From NCBI RefSeq assembly GCF_003813775.1, contig NZ_RPDH01000002.1:2170001-2234000 (forward strand): a stretch of DNA of 64,000 nt, in the 5' to 3' direction. Shown in pieces: positions 53,101 through 60,051 of the stretch; position 1 is the first letter of the stretch, and each line of letters starts with the position of its first letter. The notes under the pieces were generated by a model that searched no databases, was not told the origin of the DNA, and was given only the letters and a program-made list of their open reading frames with translations. A program made the position numbers and the translations under genes. Origin of the DNA: Chitinophaga lutea. Lineage in GTDB: Bacteria; Bacteroidota; Bacteroidia; Chitinophagales; Chitinophagaceae.

Positions 53101-53191
53101 CCACTCCCGGCAGGGCTTTGAGTTGCTCGAATAAAAGCAGTGAGGTGATGGTGGACGCGGATTTCAGCAAAAAAGTCCTTCTGGTAGTCAT
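50117..53191 (-). CDS. Large Tat-type exported protein of unknown family
   Basis: 1024 residues that I cannot assign to a family. The N-terminus is a Tat-like signal, TTRRTFLLKSASTITSLLLF. A Gly/Ala-rich hydrophobic segment lies at about 131-171 (IIGVGVAGLAAAGTATLPVI) and a second at about 336-360 (IGTMALTASWVAVGMTVLSL). It is followed by amphipathic helices with a coiled-coil look (about 365-435). The C-terminal half is mixed and basic, with no enzyme motif seen. Long helices around two hydrophobic hairpins recall alpha-helical pore-forming proteins, but this is only a suggestion. It is flanked by AT-rich DNA upstream and repeat arrays downstream, suggesting acquisition. Confidence 0.7.
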   Translation of the reverse strand: MTTRRTFLLKSASTITSLLLFEQLKALPGVERMLSDNLKPEEEEAIRKILLQAVAANDYKDLSFEQSMAAYRTNFHANFGATDGSGNYTPETIQQIRESKPVTVDELYRACNYKENPFMEDAFPKLNTMFQSVIIGVGVAGLAAAGTATLPVILAELTLMGTGILTTEFIEGIFEKVKNDNIALCRRTVETYYKESGAKKEVLQSTEVITRSRIPFNAPKKELESKLPDKHPVKVVAQRVDDGTKKDELLTAVLSDLNTYFTEWKTASEQARTQRERQEFLNNLAATDAEISGALYIGRAVIQLLFKDPTLADGFYRVSMAVKDAYINYVKYTMPEPAIGTMALTASWVAVGMTVLSLFSSGGEAKLWNNLFKQLQQLAELIINGFNAVLENQKNIMQQLNFLTETVIRNGKIEQTLLQRLNDQFNQLNGKIDLIDYNQAMGVVINANAQLNTLFNDRKFDLNKDEYRVEYNKYITHYLVHATETACTSNALSGYAMSATGAGVRTLVMNNVLFEYQVGLVPVAISGLTNKLKNFVNTFPGKLANPIEWNRGVDLYLQAHLITKSDSKFVKNHFARFMETGEQLKEFCTALVRKEVVEEIAELHHKHALAVFDILAEYTRQRLLAKNYHLIFKPYRRYLTTKYTLLDRTAFTPVEPGKKSHYQGTSKQRAAKRQKYYAAMESAFANKQLAVLENEIDNDDRFPEHRVYAVDTDVLDIFNTARDLGVIRFTTSTVHRVSGSYHFPVTLYECEFKEGNFSGLNIRFLYEQRSYRRSFPYQEGKSPYDGKMITVLDFEGPNFRTLNPQSWRQQAKTIIKNRALDRSYFKLRKLGDDADILDFSFTEFVINEILHKGDRIRESVLNDAKLDVDFLYRGNIDKSNELNILGYLVVNILTLSQYNSLVTPYDDYRETGIRTKMNANYLVYPPEYAFFEDLVKIFSGILGEDFLNESTHAVKWAAFKPTFTADQNDLSPVFNFVRRHYTDRIDKQRNSLNQLPMEGISINYNIRNTLNVLNQLKVYLATQG

Positions 53192-53632
53192 GGGACAGGT
53201 ATAGGTTTTGGTTGTTTTGAATGGGAATGTATGAAGGGTAAAATAATTTATTTTGAGCGATTTCCAAATATTCGGGATATCGGGGGTGTGGATGCGGGGT
53301 ATATTGCCGGTAATTCATGTTTCTCATACGGTTGTCTGCTTCCGTATGCTTTACCGGTCGAAAGTTCAACAGAGAAAGGGCGTCTGCCGGTATTGATTTT
53401 TTATTATGATATTCGGTTTCGTTGCCATCATCAATGTGCTAATGATTTGCATTTACACAAGCGAAAAATAGCCGGTTACGCGCGGACGTATGTTGGCCGG
53501 AACATAACGATCAGTGTTGTGCTGTCATTTTCCGCTTCGTGGAATTCCGGATGAAAGGAGCGACGTCAACCGTCAATAATCGGCCGATATTCAGCGAGGT
53601 CTCGCGGAGGAAATCGAGATGGCCTAAAATGC
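53192..53632. other. AT-rich intergenic region upstream of the orphan gene
   Basis: About 440 bp of lower GC than its neighbours. It must hold the orphan gene's promoter (53192-53300), but no perfect TAnnTTTG is obvious. Short open frames here have no recognisable features. Confidence 0.4.
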
Positions 53633-53661
53633 AAAAACCCGCCGGGCTTGTGCCTGCGGGT
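53633..53661 (-). terminator. Terminator of tRNA-Gln(TTG)
   Basis: ACCCGC pairs with GCGGGT, plus an inner GGC/GCC stem, around TTGT. On the minus strand five T follow the stem. Confidence 0.8.
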
Positions 53662-53700
53662 TTGAATGTTTTTGGTTACCATTCGTTCGTGTAACCTTTG

Positions 53701-53771
53701 TTGCCTCACCTGGATTCGAACCAAGACAAACAGAACCAAAATCTGTCGTACTACCATTATACTATGAGGCA
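53701..53771 (-). tRNA. tRNA-Gln (anticodon TTG)
   Basis: 71 nt, minus strand. Acceptor TGCCTCA/TGAGGCA; anticodon stem ACAGA/TCTGT encloses TTTTGGT, anticodon TTG (reads CAA and, by wobble, CAG). The D and T arms are almost the same as in tRNA-Gln(CTG) at 16368-16438. CCA is not encoded. Confidence 0.96.
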
Positions 53772-53788
53772 ATCGTTCGTTGGGATTG

Positions 53789-53818
53789 CAAAAGTATACT
53801 TTTTTTCATTTCTGCAAA
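53789..53818 (-). promoter_or_regulatory. Promoter of tRNA-Gln(TTG)
   Basis: On the minus strand TTTG (53818-53815) precedes TACTTTTG (53796-53789), a perfect -7 box, with 18-bp spacing; transcription would start about 10 nt before the mature tRNA. Confidence 0.75.
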
Positions 53819-53857
53819 AAAAACGGGCGCTTTTTTTATCCGTAGCACCTCAAACCC

Positions 53858-54868
53858 TCACCCCTTCAGTATTTCACGCACTCTCTCCACTATGCGTTCC
53901 GGCGCTAATTGCTCCATACAGGCATGGTCTCCGCGGAAGCAGGGTTTATTGCCGAAAACGGAGCAGGGCCTGCAATACAGGTCTATCTGCACGGCATTTT
54001 CTTCCGGCTGGCCAAATCCCATGAAACCGGCGTAAGGATGCGTTGCTCCCCATACCGATACCACTGGCACCCCGAAAAGGGACGCCAGGTGCATATTTGC
54101 GGAATCCATGCTCACCATCACGTGCAGCCGGCGGATGATGGCCAGTTCTTCCTGCAGGCTATGGCGACCGGCCACCACCGTCAGGGAAGGGTGCCGGGCG
54201 GCCAGTTCCTTCAACTGTGCCACCTCGTGTGCGCCGCCGCCAAACAGCAGGATGTCCGCATCCTCCCGGGCCAGCAGCTGCCGGATGACCTCCTCCATTT
54301 TAGCCAACGGATATGTTTTCTCTTTATATGTTGCAAAGGGCGCGATCCCGATCTGCTTCCGGCCGGGCAACAAACGCGTTTCCAGGGCGGTTTCAGCCGC
54401 TTTCAGGCCCAAACCGGCAAATACCCGGCGATACCTCGAAATGGTGGTTTCCAGCGGCTGCAGCACCTTGTTTTCCTTGCGCGTCAGCTGTTTTTTCCCC
54501 TCGCGGCCCTTGTCGATCACCGCCACGGGAATGCCCAGGAAACGGTAAAAAGAACGGACGATCCGCGAGCGCAGCACATGGTGCAGGTCGGCCACGGCGC
54601 TGATTTCGGGATGGTCTTTCCGCAGGGACGAAAACAGCCGGTACAGACCGGCTACGCCCTTGTGGGCGCCCTTCAGGTCGGCGGGATAAAAAACCAGCCC
54701 TGGAATCCCCTCACAGAGGGCACCCCAGTTTTTATTGGTCACAAAAACGATGGTCAGCCCGGGATTGGCGGCCAATACCTGTTTCATCACGGGTATCGTC
54801 ATCGCCGCATCGCCCATGGCGGAAAAGCGGATGGCGAGGATGGTGGGTGAATTACGGCTTCTGGCCAT
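53858..54868 (-). CDS. Glycosyltransferase family 9 (heptosyltransferase-like)
   Basis: 336 residues with the GT9 (ADP-heptose:LPS heptosyltransferase) fold: N-terminal ILAIRFSAMGDAAMTIPVM, nucleotide-sugar domain with IGIAPFATYKEKTYP and LLFGGGAHEV, and the diagnostic VSMDSANMHLASLFGVPVVS, then WGATHP. It would add a heptose or related sugar to the LPS core at the inner face of the inner membrane. Its start overlaps the end of the DUF4254 gene by 17 bp, so the two are translationally linked. Confidence 0.92.
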   Translation of the reverse strand: MARSRNSPTILAIRFSAMGDAAMTIPVMKQVLAANPGLTIVFVTNKNWGALCEGIPGLVFYPADLKGAHKGVAGLYRLFSSLRKDHPEISAVADLHHVLRSRIVRSFYRFLGIPVAVIDKGREGKKQLTRKENKVLQPLETTISRYRRVFAGLGLKAAETALETRLLPGRKQIGIAPFATYKEKTYPLAKMEEVIRQLLAREDADILLFGGGAHEVAQLKELAARHPSLTVVAGRHSLQEELAIIRRLHVMVSMDSANMHLASLFGVPVVSVWGATHPYAGFMGFGQPEENAVQIDLYCRPCSVFGNKPCFRGDHACMEQLAPERIVERVREILKG

Positions 54869-55457
54869 ACAGCACCGGGTTGAGGGAAGGGTCGTTGTAC
54901 ATCTTCATCTGCTTGTACACTTTCATGTACTTGCGGCCGGCGGCAATGTCTGCCAGCAGCTCTTCGATGGCGGCCGACAAATCGCGCTGCTGTTCCAGCA
55001 ATATGTCCAGCTTGGCCTGGCAGGCGCGGCGGTGCTCCTCGGACGCGTCGGGGCGGGTGGCCTCCTCGCGCATGTGATAGATTTTCAGGCCGAGGATAGA
55101 CAGGCGGTCGATGGCCCAGGCGGGACTTTCCGTATTGATGGAAGCGCCGGCCTGCGGCTGCACGTCTTTGTACTGCGCCAGGAAATAACTGTCGATATAC
55201 TCTACCATATCGGTACGCTCCTGGTTGGAGCGGTCTATCCAGCGTTTCAGTTCCAGCGCCTTTACCGGGTCGATCCGCGGGTCGCGCACCACGTCCTCAA
55301 GATGCCACTGCACCGTGTCTATCCAGTTTTTGGCGTACAACAGGTGCTCGATGGCACTTTTTTCATATGGATTGCTGATAACCCGGTGAATATCATTGTA
55401 AACATGGTAATCACGGATACTCTGGTCGAAAATGCGGATGCAAAGTGCGGTAAACAT
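54852..55457 (-). CDS. DUF4254 family protein
   Basis: About 201 residues from the ATG at 55457 (MFTALCIRIFDQSI); an upstream ATG at 55481 lies within the preceding terminator. All-helical sequence matching DUF4254: DYHVYNDIHRVISNPYEKSA, IEHLLYAKNWIDTVQWHLEDV, and SILGLKIYHMREEATR. The function is unknown, but these genes are commonly placed beside GT9 heptosyltransferases, as here with a 17-bp overlap, suggesting a role in LPS assembly. A perfect -7 box ends 4 bp before the ATG, implying a leaderless mRNA. Confidence 0.86.
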   Translation of the reverse strand: MFTALCIRIFDQSIRDYHVYNDIHRVISNPYEKSAIEHLLYAKNWIDTVQWHLEDVVRDPRIDPVKALELKRWIDRSNQERTDMVEYIDSYFLAQYKDVQPQAGASINTESPAWAIDRLSILGLKIYHMREEATRPDASEEHRRACQAKLDILLEQQRDLSAAIEELLADIAAGRKYMKVYKQMKMYNDPSLNPVLYGQKP

Positions 55458-55461
55458 GCAG

Positions 55462-55469
55462 CAAAAGTA
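55462..55469 (-). promoter_or_regulatory. -7 box of the DUF4254-GT9 operon, leaderless arrangement
   Basis: TACTTTTG on the minus strand is a perfect TAnnTTTG match, overlapping the T run of the terminator before it and four bases from the ATG. Confidence 0.6.
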
Positions 55470-55499
55470 AAAAAAAAGCACACTGTAGATACAGAGTGC
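55469..55499 (-). terminator. Terminator-like hairpin just upstream of DUF4254
   Basis: On the minus strand GCAC-t-CTGTA pairs with TACAG-t-GTGC (two-base loop, one mismatch), followed by nine T. The gene it ends is not evident, since the APC permease has its own terminator about 470 bp further upstream; it may close an unannotated small RNA or insulate the promoter. Confidence 0.7.
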
Positions 55500-55962
55500 C
55501 GGGCATAAATCATGTGAATGTTCGAGAATGCAATTGTGTAGGCTCTTAATGGTTCTCTAAAAAGAGGGCTTAATAATCATAAGCGACTTTAAATTTTGTT
55601 CGTGAACATGCCTGTTATCAGCATGTTGGTGACGACAGCAACAGGCCGATAACATAGCATGATCAACATATCTTTATATCAATGGGAAAACCGTTCAGTG
55701 CGGATTTTCCGTGTCTTTTGTCTGGTTATTTTCTGCGCTTCAGGTATTGTCTTTTCGGGTTACACTTCGCTGTTATGCATCGCTAGGATTAATTGGCATT
55801 ACTCCACTGTATTCCCTGGAGTCTTGTATAAAGTTAGGACGCAGTGCTGCCATAATGTTGCAGTACCGCAATTTTTCAAAAAATTCAAACCCGTTTTCAT
55901 AAAGGGCTGGAAGCCCGGTATTTAATGGTTCGCGGGGGCTAACGCACCCGCGTACACGAATC
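55500..55962. other. Low-GC intergenic stretch, no confident gene
   Basis: A plus-strand frame 55659-55925 (88 codons, MINISLYQWENRS...) has no recognisable domain, and the DNA is poorer in GC than the neighbours. Inverted repeats GCCTGTT/AACAGGC (55610-55646) and CGCGGG/CCCGCG (55931-55952) suggest structured RNA or remnants. I do not call a gene. Confidence 0.35.
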
Positions 55963-55997
55963 AAAAAAGGCCCCGTTCCCGGAGCCTTTTTGTTTAT
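55963..55997. terminator. Bidirectional terminator after the APC permease gene
   Basis: AAAAAGGC pairs with GCCTTTTT, with an inner CCG/CGG stem; overlaps the permease stop region on the minus strand. Confidence 0.85.
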
Positions 55998-57412
55998 TTT
56001 TTTCTCAATGCGATGTAATACAGCGGGATGCCCAGCAGGATAATCCCGAGGCCCGGGAGGGCATATTCGGGCTCGTAACGCAGCAGCAAAATCGCCAGGG
56101 CGGACGCCACCAGGATGTACAGCGCGGGCAGCACAGGGTAGCCAAAGGCCTTGTAGCTGCGGGGGATTTCAGGGCGGGTTCTGCGCAGCACGAAAATTCC
56201 CAGGATGGTGATCACATAAAATACCAGCACCCCGAAAATCACCATGGCCAGCAGGTCGTTATACTTGCCGCTCAGGCACAGCAGGCTGGCCCATAGGCAC
56301 TGTACCCACAGGCCGTAACCGGGTACGTTGAATTTGTTGAGGTGACCGGCTTTTTTGAAGAACAGGCCGTCTTCGGCCATGGTATAATAAATGCGGGCGC
56401 CGGATAAAATGAGGCCGTTATTGCAACCGAAAGTGGAGATGATGATCATCACCGCGATGGTCACCGCGCCGATACCGGCGCCGAATATACGTTCTGCGGC
56501 GGCCACCCCTACCCTGTCCTGCTCCGCGAACGCGATCTCGTTGAAGGGCAGTACGGCGAGGTACATGAGGTTGGCGGCTACGTAAATAATGGTCACGATC
56601 AGCGTTCCGAGCAGCAGGGCGCGGCCGATGTTCTTCTGTGGATTCTTGATCTCACCGGCAATGAACGTCACGTTGTTCCAGGCATCGCTTGAAAACAGCG
56701 TGCCTTTCATGGAAACGGCGACGGCGCCGAAAAAGGCCATGGTGCTCAGGGCGGTGGTAATCACCTGCCCGTCGGCCACTTTGAGGCTGCCGCTCACCCA
56801 GGCGTTGGCCCAGTTGGCGTTCCAGATCTCGGCTTTGGCGCCGATGATCAGCCCGAAAATAATGAGCCCGAACAGCGAGAATAATTTGGTGAAGGTAAAC
56901 ACGGTCTGGATGATCTTCCCATTCTTCACGCCTTTGGTGTTGATGTACGTGAGCACGATGATCGAGGCAATGGCCACCAGTTGCGCCACCGATAGTTTGA
57001 ATGCTCCTATCGTCAGCAGTACGTTGTTCTCTCCCAGCTCCGGCGCCAGGTAACCGACGTACTTGGCGAAAGCCATGGCCACCGCGGCGATGGTGCCCGT
57101 CTGTATAACACCGAACTGCGTCCACCCGAAAAGGAACGCCACGAACGGATTATAGGCTTCGCGCAGGTATACGTACTGGCCGCCGGCTTTGGGGAACATG
57201 CCGGACAGCTCACCGTAACTGAGCGCCGCGATCAGCGTTACCACGCCGGCCAGCACCCACATGGCCATCATCCACCCGGACGATCCCATGCTGCGGGCAA
57301 CCTCCGCGGAAACAATAAAAATACCGGACCCAATCATGGACCCGGCAACAATCATAGTGGCGTCGACCAAACTTAAACTCGGTTTAAAGGCGTTTTCCTG
57401 AGTAGTTGACAT
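55994..57412 (-). CDS. APC family amino acid permease
   Basis: 472 residues, about 12 membrane helices. The APC signature at the N-terminus is SLVDATMIVAGSMIGSGIFIV, and SYGELSGMFPKAGGQYVYLREAY follows in helix 2-3. FGCNNGLILSGARIYYTMAEDGLF in the middle is typical of the LAT/ApcT-like branch of amino acid or polyamine transporters. It sits alone between terminators on the minus strand; the substrate is probably a neutral or cationic amino acid. Confidence 0.93.
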   Translation of the reverse strand: MSTTQENAFKPSLSLVDATMIVAGSMIGSGIFIVSAEVARSMGSSGWMMAMWVLAGVVTLIAALSYGELSGMFPKAGGQYVYLREAYNPFVAFLFGWTQFGVIQTGTIAAVAMAFAKYVGYLAPELGENNVLLTIGAFKLSVAQLVAIASIIVLTYINTKGVKNGKIIQTVFTFTKLFSLFGLIIFGLIIGAKAEIWNANWANAWVSGSLKVADGQVITTALSTMAFFGAVAVSMKGTLFSSDAWNNVTFIAGEIKNPQKNIGRALLLGTLIVTIIYVAANLMYLAVLPFNEIAFAEQDRVGVAAAERIFGAGIGAVTIAVMIIISTFGCNNGLILSGARIYYTMAEDGLFFKKAGHLNKFNVPGYGLWVQCLWASLLCLSGKYNDLLAMVIFGVLVFYVITILGIFVLRRTRPEIPRSYKAFGYPVLPALYILVASALAILLLRYEPEYALPGLGIILLGIPLYYIALRKK

Positions 57413-57448
57413 GGTAGCGGTTGATATTGTTGTAAAATATTGGTTGAT

Positions 57449-57476
57449 AAAAAAATCCCGGCACAGGATGCCGGGA
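57449..57476 (-). terminator. Terminator of the OmpH-like gene
   Basis: TCCCGGCA pairs perfectly with TGCCGGGA around a five-base loop, followed by seven T on the minus strand. Confidence 0.92.
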
Positions 57477-57507
57477 CTAAATTTAAATATATTTCAGGAT
57501 TCGTCTG

Positions 57508-58113
57508 TTATTTTTTAGCAGGAGAAGCCTCGTTCAGCGCTTTGATCACTTCAGTGGTGATGTTGAACGCGTCATCTTTATAGAGAATGTTACTGGCGCC
57601 GGCGCGGTAAGAGAAGATAAAGGAATAACGTTTGTCTGCGTTGAATTTCTTGATGGTCTCGTCGAGGCGTTTCTGCAGGTCTTCGTTGAACTGCGCTTCC
57701 TGCGTCTGCAGCTGCGCGTATTTGTTCTGACGGTCCAGTTCGTGCTGCTGCGCTTTTTTCTGCAGGCTGGCTTCTGCGGCCTGGCCTTCCGCCTGCGTCA
57801 TGGTCGGCGCTTTCTGCTGCAGGGTGTACAGTTCGTTCTGCAACTGGCGCTCACGCCCGCTGATCTCGTTCTGTGCGCGCTCCTTTTCTTTGTCGAGCTG
57901 CGCTTTCTTTTCTTTAAAATATTCGTAGTGTGCTTCCAGTGAGTCAATATCTACGTATGCCAACCGTTGTTCAGTAGCGCCTTTGCCTGAGGCCCCGGTA
58001 GAATCGGAGCTGTTGGCTGCGGCAGTTTTATTACCCTGTTGGCAGGCAGCGAATACTCCGGCAACCGCCGCCAGGATGAGCCCGTTTTTCACAAAAAATT
58101 GACGAGTGTACAT
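57508..58113 (-). CDS. OmpH/Skp-family periplasmic chaperone-like lipoprotein
   Basis: 201 residues with a lipoprotein-type signal (AVAGVFAACQQ) and a short Ser/Gly/Ala-rich linker. The body matches OmpH/Skp: RLAYVDIDSLEAHYEYFKEK, then long charged coiled-coil helices (about 65-150, LDKEKERAQNEISGRERQLQ) and the C-terminal YSFIFSYRAGASNILYKDD. Skp-like trimers hold unfolded outer-membrane proteins in the periplasm. A lipid-anchored version is unlike E. coli Skp but occurs in Bacteroidota. Confidence 0.88.
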   Translation of the reverse strand: MYTRQFFVKNGLILAAVAGVFAACQQGNKTAAANSSDSTGASGKGATEQRLAYVDIDSLEAHYEYFKEKKAQLDKEKERAQNEISGRERQLQNELYTLQQKAPTMTQAEGQAAEASLQKKAQQHELDRQNKYAQLQTQEAQFNEDLQKRLDETIKKFNADKRYSFIFSYRAGASNILYKDDAFNITTEVIKALNEASPAKK

Positions 58114-58246
58114 GTTGATCGTAAGATTTTAACTCCAGATGTTTTTTAATGAAATAGTTGTGGCGGCTAAAATAAGGTTTTTGGGATATAAAAAAACGTT
58201 AAAATGGAAATGGGGGAAAATTGTTGACAGCAGGGGAAAACAAGGA

Positions 58247-58283
58247 GGAGAGCGGATGTCAACAGGAAAGACACCCGCTCTCC
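58247..58283 (-). terminator. Hairpin terminator candidate after the GDPD gene
   Basis: GGAGAGCGG pairs with CCGCTCTCC, with inner GTC/GAC. On the minus strand the following tract is only moderately U-rich. Confidence 0.6.
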
Positions 58284-58288
58284 GGGAA

Positions 58289-59326
58289 TTATTTTACTTT
58301 TTCAAGCGCCATTTCAGGCTCGTCGGTGGTCAGGAAGTCGGCGCCGGCTTTCAGGTAAGTGTCCATCTGCCCGGGCTGGTTCACCGTCCAGATATTCACG
58401 GTCACCTTGTGTTTGCGGGCTTCCTTGAAAATATTCATGTCTTTGTCGATGACCTTCCAGTTGTAGTCGAAACCCCAGATTTTGTCGGCAGCCAGCTCTG
58501 CGGGCGACTTCTCGCCGTTCAGGTACGCCACTTTCGCATGGGGGTCGATGGCGACTACCTTTTTGCAGATATCATAGTCGAAGCTGATGTACAGCATCCA
58601 GCCTTCGCATTTGTATTGACGGATGAGGTCCATGCAGGCCTGTGCGAGCTGCTGGCCGCGTTCTTTGCTGACGCGGGAAGGTTTCAGTTCCAGCACCATT
58701 TTGGTGGTGTTCTGTTTCATGCCCTCGCGGATGAATTCTTCAAAGGTCGGCACCACCTCGCCGTTTTTCAGCTCCACTTTTTTCAGTTCGGCCACCGGTG
58801 TTTCTTCCACCTTTTTACCGCCGATCTCAGGATCGTGAGAGAGTACGGGCACGCCGTCTGACGACAGCCATACATCGAATTCGGAGCCTTCGCAGCCCAG
58901 TTTCACGGCATCGCGGAACGAGGTGAGCGAGTTCTGGCTGCCTTCGTGGTGTTTCCAGGCGCCGCGGTGGGCCACCACCTTGTTACGGTTGAAATTGTCC
59001 TTCACGAGGATGAACCCCTCTTTGCCCGCCGCCGTGGATACGGTGATGGCGTACTGGTAGGCGGCGTCTTCCTTCACAAGGCTGGCGCGCTTTTTCAGTC
59101 TGATTTCGCCGTTTTTGGCGATCGTGAACAAGCCGGAGGTATCTTCTACCAGTTTGGCGGCTTTGGCGGGCGCAGCCCCGTTGAAAAGCTGCCCTATGAG
59201 CGCCCCGGGCTTACCCACAGGCACAGTATGGTTATTCAGTTGTACTTTCTGGGCATGTGCTGCGATGGCAATCATCATGACCGGCATCATAAAGAGACTT
59301 TTTGTAAGTCGATAACGTAGAGGCAT
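58289..59326 (-). CDS. Secreted glycerophosphodiester phosphodiesterase (GDPD)
   Basis: 345 residues. Signal peptide (IAAHAQ), then a small beta domain (about 28-115) resembling a cadherin-like fold (SGLFTIAKNGEIRLKKRASL). The GDPD TIM barrel has HRGAWKHHEGSQNSLTSF, GSEFDVWLSSDGVPVLSHDPE (Glu and Asp metal ligands, catalytic His) and LELKPSRVS. It hydrolyses glycerophosphodiesters from phospholipid turnover to glycerol-3-phosphate in the periplasm. It stands alone, convergent with nothing, between an OmpH-like and a SUKH gene. Confidence 0.92.
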   Translation of the reverse strand: MPLRYRLTKSLFMMPVMMIAIAAHAQKVQLNNHTVPVGKPGALIGQLFNGAAPAKAAKLVEDTSGLFTIAKNGEIRLKKRASLVKEDAAYQYAITVSTAAGKEGFILVKDNFNRNKVVAHRGAWKHHEGSQNSLTSFRDAVKLGCEGSEFDVWLSSDGVPVLSHDPEIGGKKVEETPVAELKKVELKNGEVVPTFEEFIREGMKQNTTKMVLELKPSRVSKERGQQLAQACMDLIRQYKCEGWMLYISFDYDICKKVVAIDPHAKVAYLNGEKSPAELAADKIWGFDYNWKVIDKDMNIFKEARKHKVTVNIWTVNQPGQMDTYLKAGADFLTTDEPEMALEKVK

Positions 59327-59484
59327 GGTAATATGTTTTCTAATAATTTTCCGGAAAAGGAGATGTTACGGTTTACTTCCATAAACTTTCATATCAGTTA
59401 CACAAGGTTACAAAATACATCCTTCCTGCAGAAAATCAAAATCATTGGCAAGGTAAAAATAAAGATGGGGCGGCGAGGTTAAAT

Positions 59485-59925
59485 TCATATTATTTCCTGC
59501 CGCCAATCATGTAAGCCGCCGCGGTCAAATACATTTCCCTGAAGATATCTTTCCAGGAAAGCAAGCAATGAGGACGTCAGCACAACTTCCTGTTGCCCGT
59601 TTTGAACGATTTCAAAGCCGCCTGTCCCGGCTTTCCTCAATTCCCACAAATCCGTGTCAATCATGTAATCGGCGAAGAAGAATCGACCGTTGCCGTAGTT
59701 GCCCTCAGATTCGGTGATGTCCTGAAGGCTCTTCATGTTGAATATATCTTCATGGCAGGTAAAGCCGTTACAGATAGCATAAAATTCCGCAAAATCGTCC
59801 GGCAGCTTAAATCCTGTTGTTCCCTCGAATGCCGCTATCTCACCGGGTAAAGCCGGTGGATGAAGATCAATCCCGGATATCTTATGCTTAGCCGCAATTA
59901 AAGCGACGACCGCTGTCAAATTCAT
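59485..59925 (-). CDS. SMI1/KNR4 (SUKH) family protein
   Basis: 146 residues with the SUKH core: LPGEIAAFEGTTGFKLPDDFAEFYAICNGF, in which the LPxDYxxFLxxxNG pattern is clear, and later FFADYMIDTDLWEL and LTSSLLAFLERYL. Bacterial SUKH proteins are often immunity proteins for polymorphic or contact-dependent toxins, but solitary copies like this have no known partner. No toxin gene is next to it; rpoC is downstream on the same strand side of the chromosome but separated by 126 bp and the rpoC terminator. ATG at 59925 is the first in frame. Confidence 0.83.
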   Translation of the reverse strand: MNLTAVVALIAAKHKISGIDLHPPALPGEIAAFEGTTGFKLPDDFAEFYAICNGFTCHEDIFNMKSLQDITESEGNYGNGRFFFADYMIDTDLWELRKAGTGGFEIVQNGQQEVVLTSSLLAFLERYLQGNVFDRGGLHDWRQEII

Positions 59926-59999
59926 CGGTAAAACTATTATGGCTCATATCAAAGTAGCCCGATTCCGGCAATTATCACCGGAGCCGGCGCCCATGGCAT

Positions 60000-60027
60000 A
60001 AAAAAAGGAGAGCGGGTTTCGCTCTCC
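60000..60027 (-). terminator. rpoC terminator
   Basis: GGAGAGCG pairs perfectly with CGCTCTCC around GGTTT, followed by seven T on the minus strand, 25 bp after the rpoC stop. Confidence 0.93.
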
Positions 60028-60051
60028 TTATATACTTCTTTAAAATAAATC

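Noticed and set aside
55659..55925. 88-codon plus-strand gene
   Set aside because: No domain, signal or conserved pattern visible, and overlapping frames of similar length exist on both strands.
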